From assembly GCA_948567375.1 (NCBI GenBank), contig OX419757.1, positions 30,442,001 to 30,506,000 of the forward strand: a DNA stretch of 64,000 nucleotides, in the 5' to 3' direction. The DNA comes from Lunularia cruciata. Its lineage: Eukaryota > Streptophyta > Marchantiopsida > Lunulariales > Lunulariaceae. The notes below the pieces were generated by a model. That model made no database searches and was not told where the DNA came from. It saw nothing but the letters and a program-made list of their open reading frames with translations. A program made the position numbers and the translations under genes. Shown in pieces: positions 32,556 through 44,342 of this stretch (the first letter of the stretch is position 1; each line of letters starts with the position of its first letter).

Positions 32556-33987
32556 TAGTTGCAGAAAAGAACTATTCAATGATTGAAAGAGAAGCACTTA
32601 GAATGGTGCATGCCTGCTAGAGTTTTTGCCACTATTTGTTGGGATATGAGTTTGTCTTCTATGTGGACCATTATGCTTTGCAACATTTGGTAAAGAAGGT
32701 GGATTTGGGTGGGTGAATTGCAAGATAGATCTTGTTGTTACAAGAGTTCACATACACGATACAAGGAAGGAAGGGAGCTTTGCAATTAAATGTAGACATC
32801 CGATCCAGGTTAGAAAGTCAAGACCAAGACTTGGAAGTTGATGATTGGTTTCCTGAAAAAGAGTTATATCATTTGATGGGGATGCAAAGAATAAGGTATG
32901 CGGCCAAATATCAGTATTTTCATACTTGCCAATGTCTTGAGAGATTGGACCTAGAGCAAAGGGCAGTCTTTCTTAGGAAAATGGGAACGTATCAGCTGAA
33001 GCACAACATTTAAAATGAGTGAAGAAAAAAGTGCATTGGAGATCCTTGGAAGCATACAAAGTAAGAGAGTAATTGAGTCCTTACATTTGGAAGCATTAAG
33101 AGGACACTATGCCCTAAAGAATACAATAAAGAAAATTCTTTCATTGGGTAATTGGTGGCCTACAATGTACATGGATACTAAAGCCCATATCCAAAGTTTT
33201 GATGCCTATCAAAGAACAAGAAAGCCAATGGCTACTTCTTAATGGCCTTTGAGACCAATTTGCCATTGGCTCCATTTGAGAAGTGTGGATTTGATTTTTT
33301 GGGTCAAATTCAACCAATGATCCAATTCACAAGGAAGAAACACATCTTAGTTTGGATTCAACCAGTGATCCAATTCACGAGGAAGAAACACATCTTGTCT
33401 TGCACTGATTATGCTACCAAGATGGTTGAAGTCAAGGCAACTTGGCAAGATGATGTGGAAACAATTGCAAAATTTTTCTTCCAAAACATAAGTTCATGTT
33501 ACGGATGTCCTTTGGAATTGGGAAGTGACCAAGGTACCTATTTTTTGAACTCACTTGTGGAGGCATTAACCAAGTACTTTGAAATCAAACATTGGAAGAT
33601 GATGCCTTACAACCCAAAAATGAATGGCCTAATGGAGAAGGCAAATGGATTGTTGTGCAAAATTTTGAATAAGATGACTATCAGTTATACTAAAAAGTGG
33701 GACATGTAGCTTTGTGGATATACAGAACCACCAAAAAGGTTACAACCAAGAAAAATCCATATTTCTTAATATATAGATTGCATCCTATACTATTAGTTGA
33801 ACTTGAAGTACCACCATATTGGATCCTTTGTGAGGAACAATTGTTGGAGGAAGAAAGACAAGATCTTTGGATCCATCAACTAATGTGGTTAGAAGAGAAA
33901 CAAGACAATGCAATGCTAACCATGAAGGAAATACAAGATCAGCGGAAAGTCAAGCATGATAAGAAAATAAAGCTAGTTGCTGTTTGA
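32556..33987 (+). pseudogene. pol: E RNase H and integrase
   Basis: RNase H: AEKNYSMIEREALRM, CHYLLGYEFVFYVDHYAL, RWILLLQEFTYTI. Integrase zinc-binding region: LHLEALRGHYALKNTI, WWPTMYMDTKAHI, with the CX2C eroded. Core: KCGFDFLGQIQP (first Asp), CTDYATKMVEVKATW, then LELGSDQGTYFLNS (second Asp) and YNPKMNGLMEKANGLL (Glu). End: WIYRTTKKVTTKKNPYFLIY and WLEEKQDN. A 48 bp in-frame duplication lies in the core (33308-33403). The frame stops at EGDS, where the 3' LTR begins abruptly; the GPY/F part seen in family C at 57790-57870 is missing. Confidence 0.88.
33308..33403 (+). repeat. 48 bp in-frame tandem duplication in E integrase
   Basis: ATTCAACCA(A/G)TGATCCAATT starts at 33308 and again at 33356, and both copies run to CACATCTT. 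It duplicates 16 residues between the first catalytic Asp and the rest of the core. Confidence 0.85.
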
Positions 33988-34042
33988 GAAGGAGATTCAA
34001 TTTTAAAGAAGAAGTGTATTATTGAAGCCAAATTGAAGCTCA

Positions 34043-34438
34043 ATGAAGAAGAAAAGAGAAGAATCATATGCTCAGCATAGACCAAAAGAAGTCAACCTCG
34101 GGTTAGAATTAGAAGAACTCAGGTCAGACTTATGGAGGTATAAACCCAAAGAAAGGAAACTTTGGATTGGGATGCACAACCTGATCCAAAGAACCTATAA
34201 CAACCTTTCCTTGTGTCTAGCCAATCAAGAAAGTATGTGTAAAGAAAACGACTACCTTAGGATTAAGATGACATTGAGAGTGATAGAAACCAGACAAGTA
34301 GAATTTGCATGTCAATTGAAGATTGACAAAAGAATGACCATGCATCAAAAAACTATAAGATTGAGACTTCATCAAGGGAATGTGAAATGTTACGGTGATA
34401 TCCCATGCCTATCAATAGTTGTCCTAAAGCAATTATGA
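34043..34438 (+). CDS. LTR ORF-a, 3' LTR copy, unknown 131-aa frame
   Basis: The longest copy of the short frame preceding the U3 ORF. It reads WRYKPKERKLWIGMHNLIQ, YNNLSLCLANQ and TLRVIETRQVEFACQLKID, moderately basic with possible helical character. It matches 22973-23194 strongly at the protein level. No known domain, signal peptide or membrane segment. Confidence 0.42.
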   Translation: MKKKREESYAQHRPKEVNLGLELEELRSDLWRYKPKERKLWIGMHNLIQRTYNNLSLCLANQESMCKENDYLRIKMTLRVIETRQVEFACQLKIDKRMTMHQKTIRLRLHQGNVKCYGDIPCLSIVVLKQL

Positions 34439-34551
34439 TTTTGGGTTTTGGAGAGGGTTTGATCTTTTAGAGACCAAGAGTGAGGAAGCATACAATGCCA
34501 CCAAAGGATAATAAGCAAAGTGCTATAATGGGTCTTGCAATTCACTGATTA

Positions 34552-36954
34552 GACATAGTTGCAAGGATCAAAGCCTTGGGCAGACTTTGCATCACTTTTT
34601 TGGCATGGAATTGGAATTTGAGCTTTTCAGGGTTCATGCCAAAAATTGTTGCTAGCAATTGCAAAGACGATCCCAAGCCAAAGGGAAAGAGAGGGAACCC
34701 AACTTGATGGACTGAGTTGGATTGGAGACTAGTCTTGGAGAGAGGAGTAGGAGGAGTCACCTTCTATTGGAAGTGTGATTCCTTAGAAGAAACAACCAAG
34801 GTGACAAATTCTTTCAGTGCACCTCATAGTAAGAATAGGTACAAGGTGGATAGTTATAGAGATGTGATACAAAGGGGTATATTCAGCCTTATGATGGCCA
34901 TGTTTAAGCTTGAGCAAACCACCTTTGTGATGATGCAATAGGCTATGCTTTTCCACCATATGTTTGTAGGAGAAGCGGTGAATTGGGCAAAGTGTTTGCA
35001 CCAACGAGTAGGTCCTATGATTAACAATTGGAGAATGGATCTACCACCCCATTATTTCATACCTTTTGCAGCCCATTTCTACTTTGGACTAAACCTACTC
35101 ATCTTGGAGGAGAGAGGAATAATGGTGTTTCACTTTCACCACGACTTACAATGAATAGCGGATCTAGACAACCAATCTTACATAAGGTGAGTTTGTGAAG
35201 GCGATGAGCACTACATCAAGATCAAGAAGGAGAAGATAGTGTTAGAGGAAATCCCAAGGCCAAGAAAGAGAAGTAGACCCAAAGGAAAAATATTGTCACT
35301 ATAGCCATAAAAGACGAGGAGGCTAAATCCAAAGTCAGAGATGGACGTGGTGAAGGACCAGGCTTCAGAGGAAGAATCAGAAGGAGAAGCCAAGTCAAAG
35401 TGTGAAGACTTGGAAAAGGAAGAAGAGTTCACCTTCCATGGTAAGGAGTCTAGCAGTGAGAGTGATAGAGAACCCAAAGTCCAGCAATTGGTGGAAAAAG
35501 TAGCAAGAGAAGAAGATGAGGAGTTCCATGTAGTGATTGACTGTATGGAAGGAAGGGACAAGCATTGTTTGGATTTTCTTGCAATAGAATTGGAGGAAGA
35601 ATGAGCAAAAGAGCCTGCCTTGGTGTTTCCAAGGGCAGCAAGGTTGAAGAGGAGTGTGCAAGTTGTAGCTACAGGTCCAAGCAAAGCCAAAGAGGAAGGA
35701 GAAAGCTTTGAAGGAGTGACATTGAAAGTACAAAGGTCACACCTTTGGAGTAAAGCACTAACCAAAGAAGTATCAACCAAAGACAAAGATAGAGAAGATG
35801 ATGAAGAAGGAGGATACGCCAAAGTTGAATATATATCAAAGATCATCTATCCTTTGTTGGTGCAGCTGCAAAAGAGGAAGGAAGAGTTGACAAGAGAGCA
35901 TCCTAAAGTAAGGGATGAGATTGACTTATTAAAGTTCTTGAATGAAGACAACTTGGAGTTGAGAAGGAAGTTAAGACAAGGAGAGCAAGAAGCCAAAGAA
36001 CTTTGGGTTGATGTTGTTTTGAAGAGGAAGAGCTTTGATAACTTTAAGGAGAGTTGTATGAAGCACATGGAAACTCAAACTACAAACTATAGAATTGAAG
36101 GAGCACAAGGTAGCATTTGAGAAATTGAAAGGAGAATTTGCTAATGCATGCTTGGAGGTTCTATACTTGAATGTGATGGCAATGGTGATGGAGAAAGAAC
36201 TGGAGAGCTTGAGGAAGAGCACAATAAAGAAAGATCATGCATGGTAGTGTGAGTTGATGACCAGACATCAAGAGGAGGAAATATTATGAGGTCTTGTAAG
36301 AAGTACTGAAAGCTAAATTGCATGGTATAAAGAGGAGAAGAAGATGCTTGTGACCAAGTATGAAGTTGAATTGCAAATGTATCAAGATGACTTGAAGGTG
36401 GAGCAAACTTTTGGGTATACATTGGAATCAATAGGAGAGATTGTTGGGAGAATGAAGGTGATGCTGAGTACAAATGTGGAAGTTAAGTTGGAGGAATCCA
36501 GACTACATGAATTGAAGTTGCTTGTGCAAGAGACAAGGAAGCAAAAAGCAAAGGATGTGGATCTGAATAAATTGTTGATTCACTTAGAGACTGTGTAGAT
36601 AAGAAGATGTTAGCAGTAGGAGACAATATGAGTCTCAAATTAGATTTAGTGTGATCTGAATTAGATAAACCTTGTTGTAGTGTGAAAGAAGAAATTAAGT
36701 GCAAAGTAGCAAATGTAGGAGTGTAGGTATCTTTGGGTGAGTTGTTTGAGAGAGTAGAAGAAGTAAGAGTAGAGAAGGAGAAGGTAAAGACCATAGCTTT
36801 GACTTTAATTTTAGCTCAGGCTAAAGATAGGAAAGAAGTGGAAGAGGAAACCATAATTGAAGATAAACCCAAAGAAGGAGAAGGGATTGAAGGAACACCA
36901 AGTTTCAAAGCCAAAGTTGAGGTAGACATCAAATCAAATCAGGAACAATTTTGA
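34552..36954 (+). pseudogene. E 3' LTR copy of the U3 ORF (best preserved)
   Basis: Blocks in order: ARIKALGRLCITFLAWNWN (34560-34620); LDWRLVLERGVGGVTF (34717); YKVDSYRDVIQRGIFSLMMA and FKLEQTTFV (34840-34930). Next come VNWAKCLHQRVGPMINNW, PPHYFIPFAAHFYFGLNLL and EERGIMVFHFHHDLQ (34945-35154), then the acidic linker (35341-35604). The coiled coil follows (35620-36120; YPLLVQLQKRKEELTREH, NEDNLELRRKLRQGEQEA), with further helical segments at 36344-36598 and 36733-36954. About four stops or frameshifts. In this 3' position the ORF would lie at the end of the genomic RNA, after pol. Confidence 0.7.
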
Positions 36955-37719
36955 GATTGAAGAGGTGGATTTTTATTTTGGATCTATAGGTTTGTACAGC
37001 TTTTTAGAAATGGTATATAGTTAGATAAATATTATTGTGTACTACCTATTTAAAGGAGGCATTTGTAGTTAGTTGTTTTTTAGTATTCATATTCTGAAGT
37101 TGAGTAAAGTGATGTGTTGTAACTCAATGCTCATTGTTTCAGCTTAATATCGAGTACCAATCCTATGCATTTTTTATGAGTGTTTGGAGAAATTCAAAGT
37201 GCAAGTCAGTGAGCTTGTTGGATGTTAGCTTTTGTAGCTCTAATCTCATTTTGTGTGTTTGATCATGAGTGGATATCAATCAAAGCAATGCCTTGACAAA
37301 TTTGTGAAGAATCGTAGTGTTGATAGTATTATGCATTGGTGATCATAATACAAGGTTGATGCAAGTCAACTTTGATTGAGGAAAATGTGCCATCAATGGA
37401 AAGGTAGAATATAATTCCCAAGTGAAGTCATTTTATGGTGAGGTAGCGTTCTTTGGAAGAACTAATTCATCATAATCAAGATTTGTTTGGAAAGATATGG
37501 TTGAATTGTGATTATGGTGTTATGATATGTGATGAGACTGCAATTTCAGTGCTTTTTACTCTCTTGAGTATGGTTTCTACTCAAGAGATTAAAGATGCAA
37601 CCAAGAAGAACTATTTGTGACTATTTACTTTGTATTTGACCATTTCTGATTTGTATCTTTGTGCAAAAAAACTATTACTTGCTGATTATTGCAAAAGTGA
37701 TACTTGCTGTGTTGTCACA

Positions 37720-39689
37720 AAAAACACATCCCTCCAAGCAAGGTGATTCTTGGAAGGTCTAAAATCTACATGGAGCTTGAAATTAACCTCTATCATGTTC
37801 AATGAAGTCTAGGTAGTCTTATAGTTGTCTTAGACCAACAAATGCGCACCACAAGTTTGAGCACACAACTACTCCCCAAAATGGTTAAGACTTGCAAGTA
37901 TAAGTGCCAAATTCCTTCCAAACCCACCACAAGTCTCACCAAGTATTCTTCCTCCAAACTCCCTTCCCAAAGGTTTTTGCTACAACAACAAACACATATT
38001 CACAAAAATTAGGTTATGCACAAAGGTGGGGGAGAAAACTAGGAAAATGGTATGGTACTAAGATAATTTGGATTCAAGAGTTAGCATAGTTTGCAACATG
38101 GTTTAGAAGCTCTTCCTTTCTATGGGATTATGGGCAAAGTTAGTTGGGTCTAATTATATCTACCTTATGAAATTTGAGTGATTTTCTAGAGCTCCAAGCC
38201 AACTATCAACAACTATTGACATGAGGTACTCTTGCACTCTACATGCCCAAGTAGTAAGCAATTAATTTCTTGTACTTGAATAGAGCCCAAGAATCTATCT
38301 TTTCTCTAGTCCTCCTGCTCTTGCATTCTTGATCTCCATTAATAGGTGCTTATCATATAGTAGACAATAGCCCCAAACTTCCTCCCATTTCACACTTGGT
38401 TCAAACATTATCTCTTATACAAATACTAAGATTCATTCTACATTCAAAGTATCATCTCATCCATATGATATGCATGTCACTTCAAAACCCTAGCTAAGAA
38501 ACATAAAACAATCCCCTATTTACTCCTTTTGATTATTGGATCTTGACCTTATGTTATCAGGTTGACTTCCAATTACAATACAGATTCAGTCTCTAAATCT
38601 GGAGCACACAATCTTTGCCTTGAACAATTTGTTACAAAGGACATCTTCCCTTTGCTTGCCTATTGTTCCCCCCTCCCCTCCCCCCTCTCCCTTCCAAAAA
38701 AAATACTTAAGTCTGATGGCCTAGGGTTAGGTTCAACCAGCTCTATAACTCATCTACTCCACAACTTCCTATACCCAACACCCTGGCTCTCAACCTATGT
38801 CAATGCATAGGATTCTTGGTCCTTGGCCCAATAGTATTCATAGGTTTTCCGATCAAGCATCCTTGGACAAGTGATGGGGAAAAGATGTGGCATAGGTGTG
38901 ATAGCCTAATGTCAACATACTTATAGTGTAATCAGTAAGAATAGATTGTTTCCACAAGGATACTAGCTAGAAATGGCTAAGAATGAAAGAAAGTGTCACA
39001 ATGTCCCAATTTGTTTATAATTTCTTGTTTAACCTCTTGAGTAGGAACCACTCCTAGAAGAAGTTTTTGTAAAGTCCATGGTGGACTACAAAAGAAAACA
39101 ACAATAATCACTTTTACTACAAGTATTATCTAGGACTACTCTTGAAGGTGATGCCCCATTTCACTCCAAGTGCCACACCTTTTAAAATTTGTTACTCCTA
39201 CAAAAACATACCACCCTTCTCATAAGGTGTAGTTGTAGGTTACACTTCATGTTGGCCAAATGTCTTGGTTTTTGATTCCATGGTATTGCCCATGTGGTTA
39301 GCTTCCCAATCCACTCTTTGCACCGGTTCACTACTTTGGATCCTTTAGTGCACACTCTTAGTGAAGTGCAAGTACCATATTTGTTCTAAACTCTTGTGAC
39401 CTTATGGGGAAATTCCCTTTGTGTTTTTTTTGCTTTAGTAATCCCCTCCCTTTGGATTCCTACAAATATTTTGATTCTACTTAGACTACCAAGAAAGAGA
39501 TAAATTTGCCCCATGAGTTGAGCTCAACATTGACACTCCTCTCCACTACTCTCTAACTGGACTAAGGAGAGAAATCTTCCTTTTTGAGCACTTGTCTACT
39601 CCTTCAAACTCCCTCTAGCCACTCAATTTACCTTCCCTGCTCTTGATTCCTCTCAAAATTAACTTAGAGTTCTTACAAAAAAATTCTCC
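37720..39689. other. Unassigned sequence right of element E
   Basis: No motif recognised. Pyrimidine-rich on the plus strand, including a C/T run near 38668-38698. It may be leader or LTR sequence of an unidentified element, or the left part of the A3 copy beyond recognition. Confidence 0.4.
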
Positions 39690-40197
39690 TATATTTCCAT
39701 AGAACCACATGAATCCTCTTATCCTAATAATGTTTAGCCCCTTCCATTTCTGCATCTTTGGTCAATATTATGCATAAATTTTGATTGGTTATCTCTATTG
39801 AGCCATTGGAGTTTAGCTTATGTGATATGGTCACTCTATGTATGATAGAGAAGTGTTGTAGTATGGCTGTAATGAGACTTCTTGTAAACTTTCCTCCCAT
39901 ATTCAAAATCAACTCCAAAGGGCAACCAAACCTAATGATGATGCATTCATAAAGAAATCAACCAACTTCATCTTCATTCTTGTCTCTCAATGGTCTAGCC
40001 TCGACCCACCTTGTAAGGTAATCAATAACTACCACAATATATTGATTGTTCCTTTGGTTTCTATTGAGAGGACTTACAAAGTCAATTCACCACTTCTCAA
40101 AATGGAATTGATCTAAGAGGTAGAGTGGAGGTAGACTTTCTAGCAGAAGCTTGACAAACATTACAAGTTTTCAATAATCAAGGCAATTCTTGAAAAT

Positions 40198-40229
<32 letters not shown>

Positions 40230-42386
40230 AGTAACTTGCATCTAGAATCTTGAAAGTGTTCACCTTTCTTGCAAAGTGACCTCCACACACCAAAACATCA
40301 TGGAACTCCTTCATGAGTAGGATAAACTTCTCCTTACCCATTTGTCTTCAAAGTAGACAATCTGCTCCTTGGTGAAAATTTTTATATTCCACTATTGTGT
40401 TAGATCTAGATCTTGTTGCAAGGTCCTTAGCATGCATCTCATCTAGATAATTATCTCTTATAATAAAGTTCCCAATATCCTTGTACTCCATTGGAACTTC
40501 TTGAGTGATTGAGATGGTCATGAGCTCTTCATCTTGGAAGGAATCATCTATTTTCTCAACTCAATCATGATCATAGCCCTAGATAACATAATCACCATGT
40601 GCATGTTTCTTCTTTCGCCTATCCTCAATTGTATAATCATAATTAAAAAACGGTATCATCCATTGGCTAGCCTTCCCTCCACATTAGGCTTGTTGAAAAA
40701 TGTACTTCATAGCCTTGTGATCCATAACAATGGTGGCATTCTCTCCAATTAAGTAGTTTCAAAACTTCTTGAGACCAAAAATGTTGCCGGCCCTTTTCTT
40801 TTCATGATTGAATAGTTTCTCTCTATTGAGACCATTTGTCTACTAGCAAAACATATTGGATGATCATGTTCATTTAGGTCTAGCTAACCAAGAGTGCATC
40901 CTATAGCTACATTGGAAACATCAACGTTAAGGATGAAAGGCTTACTCCTATGTGGTTTACTAAGATTTGGAACCATAACAAGGGATTGCTTGAACTCCTT
41001 ACTAGCTTTCAGAGCCTTGTTGTCCCACAAAATCACCATGTATTTTACACTCTTTTCTGTGTAAATGTTCAATGCATAAGCCTTGTTGGAAAATAAAAAG
41101 ATGAATTTCTTATAGTACCCAACCATCCCCAAGAATTGGCATAACTTTGAGGAGAATGGAAGCTTTGAGGATTTTCTCATCTTTTCAAGATTCACTCAAT
41201 TCCATCTTTCAAAATGATATGCTCCAAAATTAGACCTTCTTCACAACCAAAGATGCATTTATTTGGTTTAAGTGATGCATTGGCTTCATCCAAGCATTGC
41301 AAAACCTTAATCAAGTGCTCAAAGTGCTACTCCTTGCTCCCATAGACACAAAAGGAAACAATGAAATCTTTCACAAATTTCCCAATGAAGTGTTCAAATA
41401 CATTGTTTATGAAACATTGAAATGTAGCTAGAGCATTACAAACCTAAAAGGAATGACTTTGAAATCATAAGTCTCCTAAGGTGTGGTGAATATGGTGAGT
41501 TGTTGATGTTCAAATGTAATCTTGATTTGGTTATCACCACTATAACCAACTCCAAAATGCAACCTCCTCCAACATCTCATCAATAAATAACAACGAGAAT
41601 AATCCTTCTTGGTAGAGGTGTTGAACTTCTTGTAATCCACACATTCCCAGAACTTGGTATTCTTCTTCTTCATAATCAAAAATTGGAGACACTCATTCCA
41701 AATTCTCCACCTCAAAGATAAACTCAGTCTCCTTGAGCTTATCAATCTTCTTTTTCACAATCAAAGCTTTTGGTGGGCTAAAGAAATGTTGCTTTTGGTG
41801 GACTCGGTCTTGCATGTGACTCTACGTATATCAGGTGCTCTTCCAAGGTGACTTTCTTGAGATCCTTGTAGCTGAAAGCAAACACATGGATAAAATTATA
41901 AAGAATGTCCTCAAATCTTACCTCCACTTCTTGGGTATAATTTGGACCATACTTGAGGGTAGATAATCTCCTCTCTATCTCCTCTAGTATCAATAGTGAT
42001 TTATTATGGTCCTTCAAAACCTCTACCTTAGGTAAAAAATCCATGGTATACAAGAGATACACATCAAAAATAGATTCAAAGTTATCCTTATTTGATGAGG
42101 TCGCTTCCTCCATGCTTATGTCCACACTTGAAACTCTTTCTTTTGAATCTAATTCCCAATAATCAAAAGATGGTGTATCTATATGTAAAGTGTGGTTGAT
42201 ATTGTTTATATGAATTGTAAACCAAGAGTTGATGGTACAATTCTCAAGTACCTTTTTCCATGATTAAGTTGTACAAGTTGCTCTCAAACATGGCCTCCCA
42301 AGTAGAAAAATGGTAAGAAAATCCTTCAAGACTTGGAAAGTCATGAGGTTTTGAACTCCCCTAACTAATATTACCACCTTGTACTT
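39690..42386 (-). pseudogene. pol: A3, pol remnant of family A
   Basis: Minus-strand pol in the order protease (42386-42130; FLLGRPCL motif), RT (about 42130-41160; LKKVTLEEHLIYV, VDYKKFNTSTKK, FLGMVGYYKKFI), RNase H (41000-40610; matching A1 8774-9110), and integrase (40450-39690; HRVTISHKLNSNGSIEITNQNL with the catalytic Glu context). All are interrupted by stops. It is the only A copy keeping the RT/protease region and an undisturbed version of the site where B1 entered A1. The right end is cut by the A2 LTR at 42387. Confidence 0.82.
40198..40226 (+). repeat. 29-bp poly-C run inside A3 integrase
   Basis: An uninterrupted run of C where A1 has a short TCCCTCTCC stretch. Either slippage expansion or an assembly artefact. 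Confidence 0.9.
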
Positions 42387-43080
42387 TGAGCCGGCCTATA
42401 TCTCACTCAGGATGAACCGCTGATGGGTATAATGGTAGCGCACCATGGACTAAGACAAAGAAGAAAAAGAACCCCAACTCCATCATACGCCTCCAAGGCT
42501 AACACTCCAAGACTCAAGACATTGCTCACTAGAGAATCCAATGAGAGAGAGTTAGTTACAAATGAAAGGATGATGAGTACCTCCTCATCCCTAGGTTATA
42601 TACTTATGAAATAGCTATGCACCAAAGTTACTAATTACTGGAGTAACTCAAGTTACCAGACTAAAAGTTAAAAGTAAAAAAGCTAAAGGAATATGCATAC
42701 TCATGGGAATATGCTCCTAAGCATGTGGTCTTATTTTAACCCAACCACTAAGTCAAGGATTCCTTCATATGGGCTTTCCTTGGACTATACAAGAATCCAA
42801 AACAAAAAGGCTTGTGGGTCCAAGAGTTCTCAACTCTTTCCTCAAAGCCAAACACTTAAGAGTAATACCAAGTCATTACACTAGAATCCAAAATAGTGAT
42901 ACTCATCTTTTGCGCTTCCTCTAAAGCAAGGTCCCTTTTATCTTAGTTATGACTGACTTTAACTGATCATTACTAATGTAAAACCATCCTTTATCTCTAA
43001 TAAATAATATCTTTCAATTACTTATAAGAACACCACACTAAATATCCCAATAGCACATACATGCACAAATGGGTGTTACA
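42387..43080 (-). repeat. A2 3' LTR
   Basis: 694 bp. Minus-strand start TGTAACACCC at 43080, end ...CGGCTCA at 42387. Minus-strand TATATAA box at 42597-42603. Aligns along its length with 12050-12729. Confidence 0.85.
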
Positions 43081-43594
43081 ATTTCCCCCGACTAAGATTT
43101 CACTTTGTCCTCAAAGTGAAGGTCTCTTTACCTTCCATGATACATCTTCAACTTATCATGGTTAATCTTATCAAAGTGTCTTCTTCCAAGTTCCTTGAGA
43201 TCAAAGGTGTAATTTCCCCACACCTTCTCCACTATGGGAAGTTCAAAGTACTTAGGCAAAAACTTCTTTTTCACTCTCTTGAATCGAATGGAATCAATAA
43301 CATTACCCAATCACCTTCTTTGAGAGGCTCCACCTTCTTCTTGCCTTGCTTCTTGTCATAGCTCTCCTTTTGTTTCCTTTGGGCTTGCTCTACTCGAACC
43401 ATAGCAGCTACTCTTGCCTCTTCTAATTCTATGAGTTGATCCTTCCTTGACTTCTCTACATCACCTCCTTGTGCTTTCTTCAATCTCCAATGAATGTTTT
43501 GGAAAGTAGAAAGATCAAAGTGAATAGGTAAGGTAGACCCAATACCATATACCAACTGAAATAGAGAATATCCGGTAGAAGTCTCCATGGTTAT
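43081..43594 (-). pseudogene. pol: A2 integrase C-terminus
   Basis: The minus strand reads the C-terminal part matching A1 895-1400: YSLFQLVYGIGSTLPIHFD, QLIELEEARVAAMVRVEQ, KKVEPLKEGDWVMLL, then KYFELPIVEKVWGNYTFDLK. The A1 GPF motif is altered here to ELP. The frame crosses into B2 at 43595 and resumes at 50190. Confidence 0.82.
43590..43594. repeat. B2 target-site duplication, left (GTTAT)
   Basis: GTTAT precedes the B2 LTR and recurs at 50190-50194. Removing B2 rejoins the A-family integrase exactly as in A1 near 1395-1400. Confidence 0.93.
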
Positions 43595-44330
43595 TGAAAT
43601 ATTCCAAGGACAAGAGAAGAGAGAAAACACATATTGCACACTCAAACATTCGATGCCCCAAAGGAGCACCTTCTCTTTATTATATAGACAAAGAGGATCT
43701 CCTCCAAGGAAGCTCCACCATATGATTAGGGACACGGATAGGTGACCTGTCAGCAAGCTCCACCCTTGGATTACTTACTTGGATGGGTGACATGTCTGGT
43801 CTAGGTCGTATTTGGTTGGTCAAACAAGCTTTGACAAGAGGGAATCTTTTAGGGAATCTTCCTGTAGGAATCTCAAAATCATGTAAGGTACCGTTGGAAA
43901 GCTCTTGACAAGACAAAACAGGAGGGAGGGAAGGCAAGGCGTTCCTTCATTGGTAGGGGGGAATCTGCACATTTTCAAGGCCTAATTCATCCGTTTAGGC
44001 CTCCAAAATTGCCTTCAAAGATTGAGGCATATTTTGGTTCCTACTCTATTAGTAGAAGTCCCCTTTTGGTGATACCTCTTTCTGATCTGTTTAGTCCATC
44101 ATGTGTAACATCCTTCTAGATGTTACCAAACCAATTCTCACCTTTAAATCATATGTCTAGCTATTGGTTCTAAGGTTCTCAAGTTTATTTCGGTTTCTGC
44201 CCTATTAGTAGAAGTACTCTTTTGGTGATACTTCTATCTTATCTACTTTGACCATCATGTATAACATCTTTCTAGATGTTAGCAAACCAAATTTCACATC
44301 TAGATCATATGGCTAGCTCTTGGTATTACA
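43595..44330 (-). repeat. B2 3' LTR
   Basis: 736 bp; TGAAATATTCC...TTGGTATTACA. Minus-strand TATATAAT box at 43679-43686. Polypurine tract at 44331-44346. Confidence 0.92.
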
Positions 44331-44342
44331 GACCTCCCTCCT

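Larger units (their letters stand above)
22825..37719 (+). mobile_element. Element E, 14.9 kb Ty3/gypsy with ~3.7 kb LTRs carrying an ORF
   Basis: Order: 5' LTR (22825-26502), tRNA-Asp-type primer site, gag with two zinc knuckles, protease, an inverted RT fragment, a purine-rich block, RNase H, integrase, 3' LTR (34000-37719). The integrase is joined by a deletion to the inside of the 3' LTR, so the integrase end, polypurine tract and first LTR bases are lost. Outer flanks GAAAC (22820-22824) and AAAAA (37720-37724) are at best an eroded duplication. Primer site and protease style suggest the OTA (Athila/Tat) side of Ty3/gypsy; no chromodomain. Old and non-functional. Confidence 0.82.
34000..37719 (+). 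repeat. Element E 3' LTR, left end deleted
   Basis: Aligns with E2 from the word TTTTAAAGAAGAAGTGTATT onward and ends GTTGTCACA at 37719. The first 30 or so LTR bases are replaced by integrase sequence. TATTTAAAG at 37047-37055. Confidence 0.8.

Noticed and set aside
35211-35846. 211-aa minus-strand Ser-rich open frame
   Set aside because: Antisense of the acidic, GA-rich part of the U3 ORF; lack of stops follows from composition. The minus-strand frames at 24170-24576 and 15410-15802 are rejected for the same reason.
34552-36954. Calling the U3 ORF an envelope gene
   Set aside because: No signal peptide, transmembrane segment or cleavage site seen; the coiled coil and post-pol position alone do not justify it.
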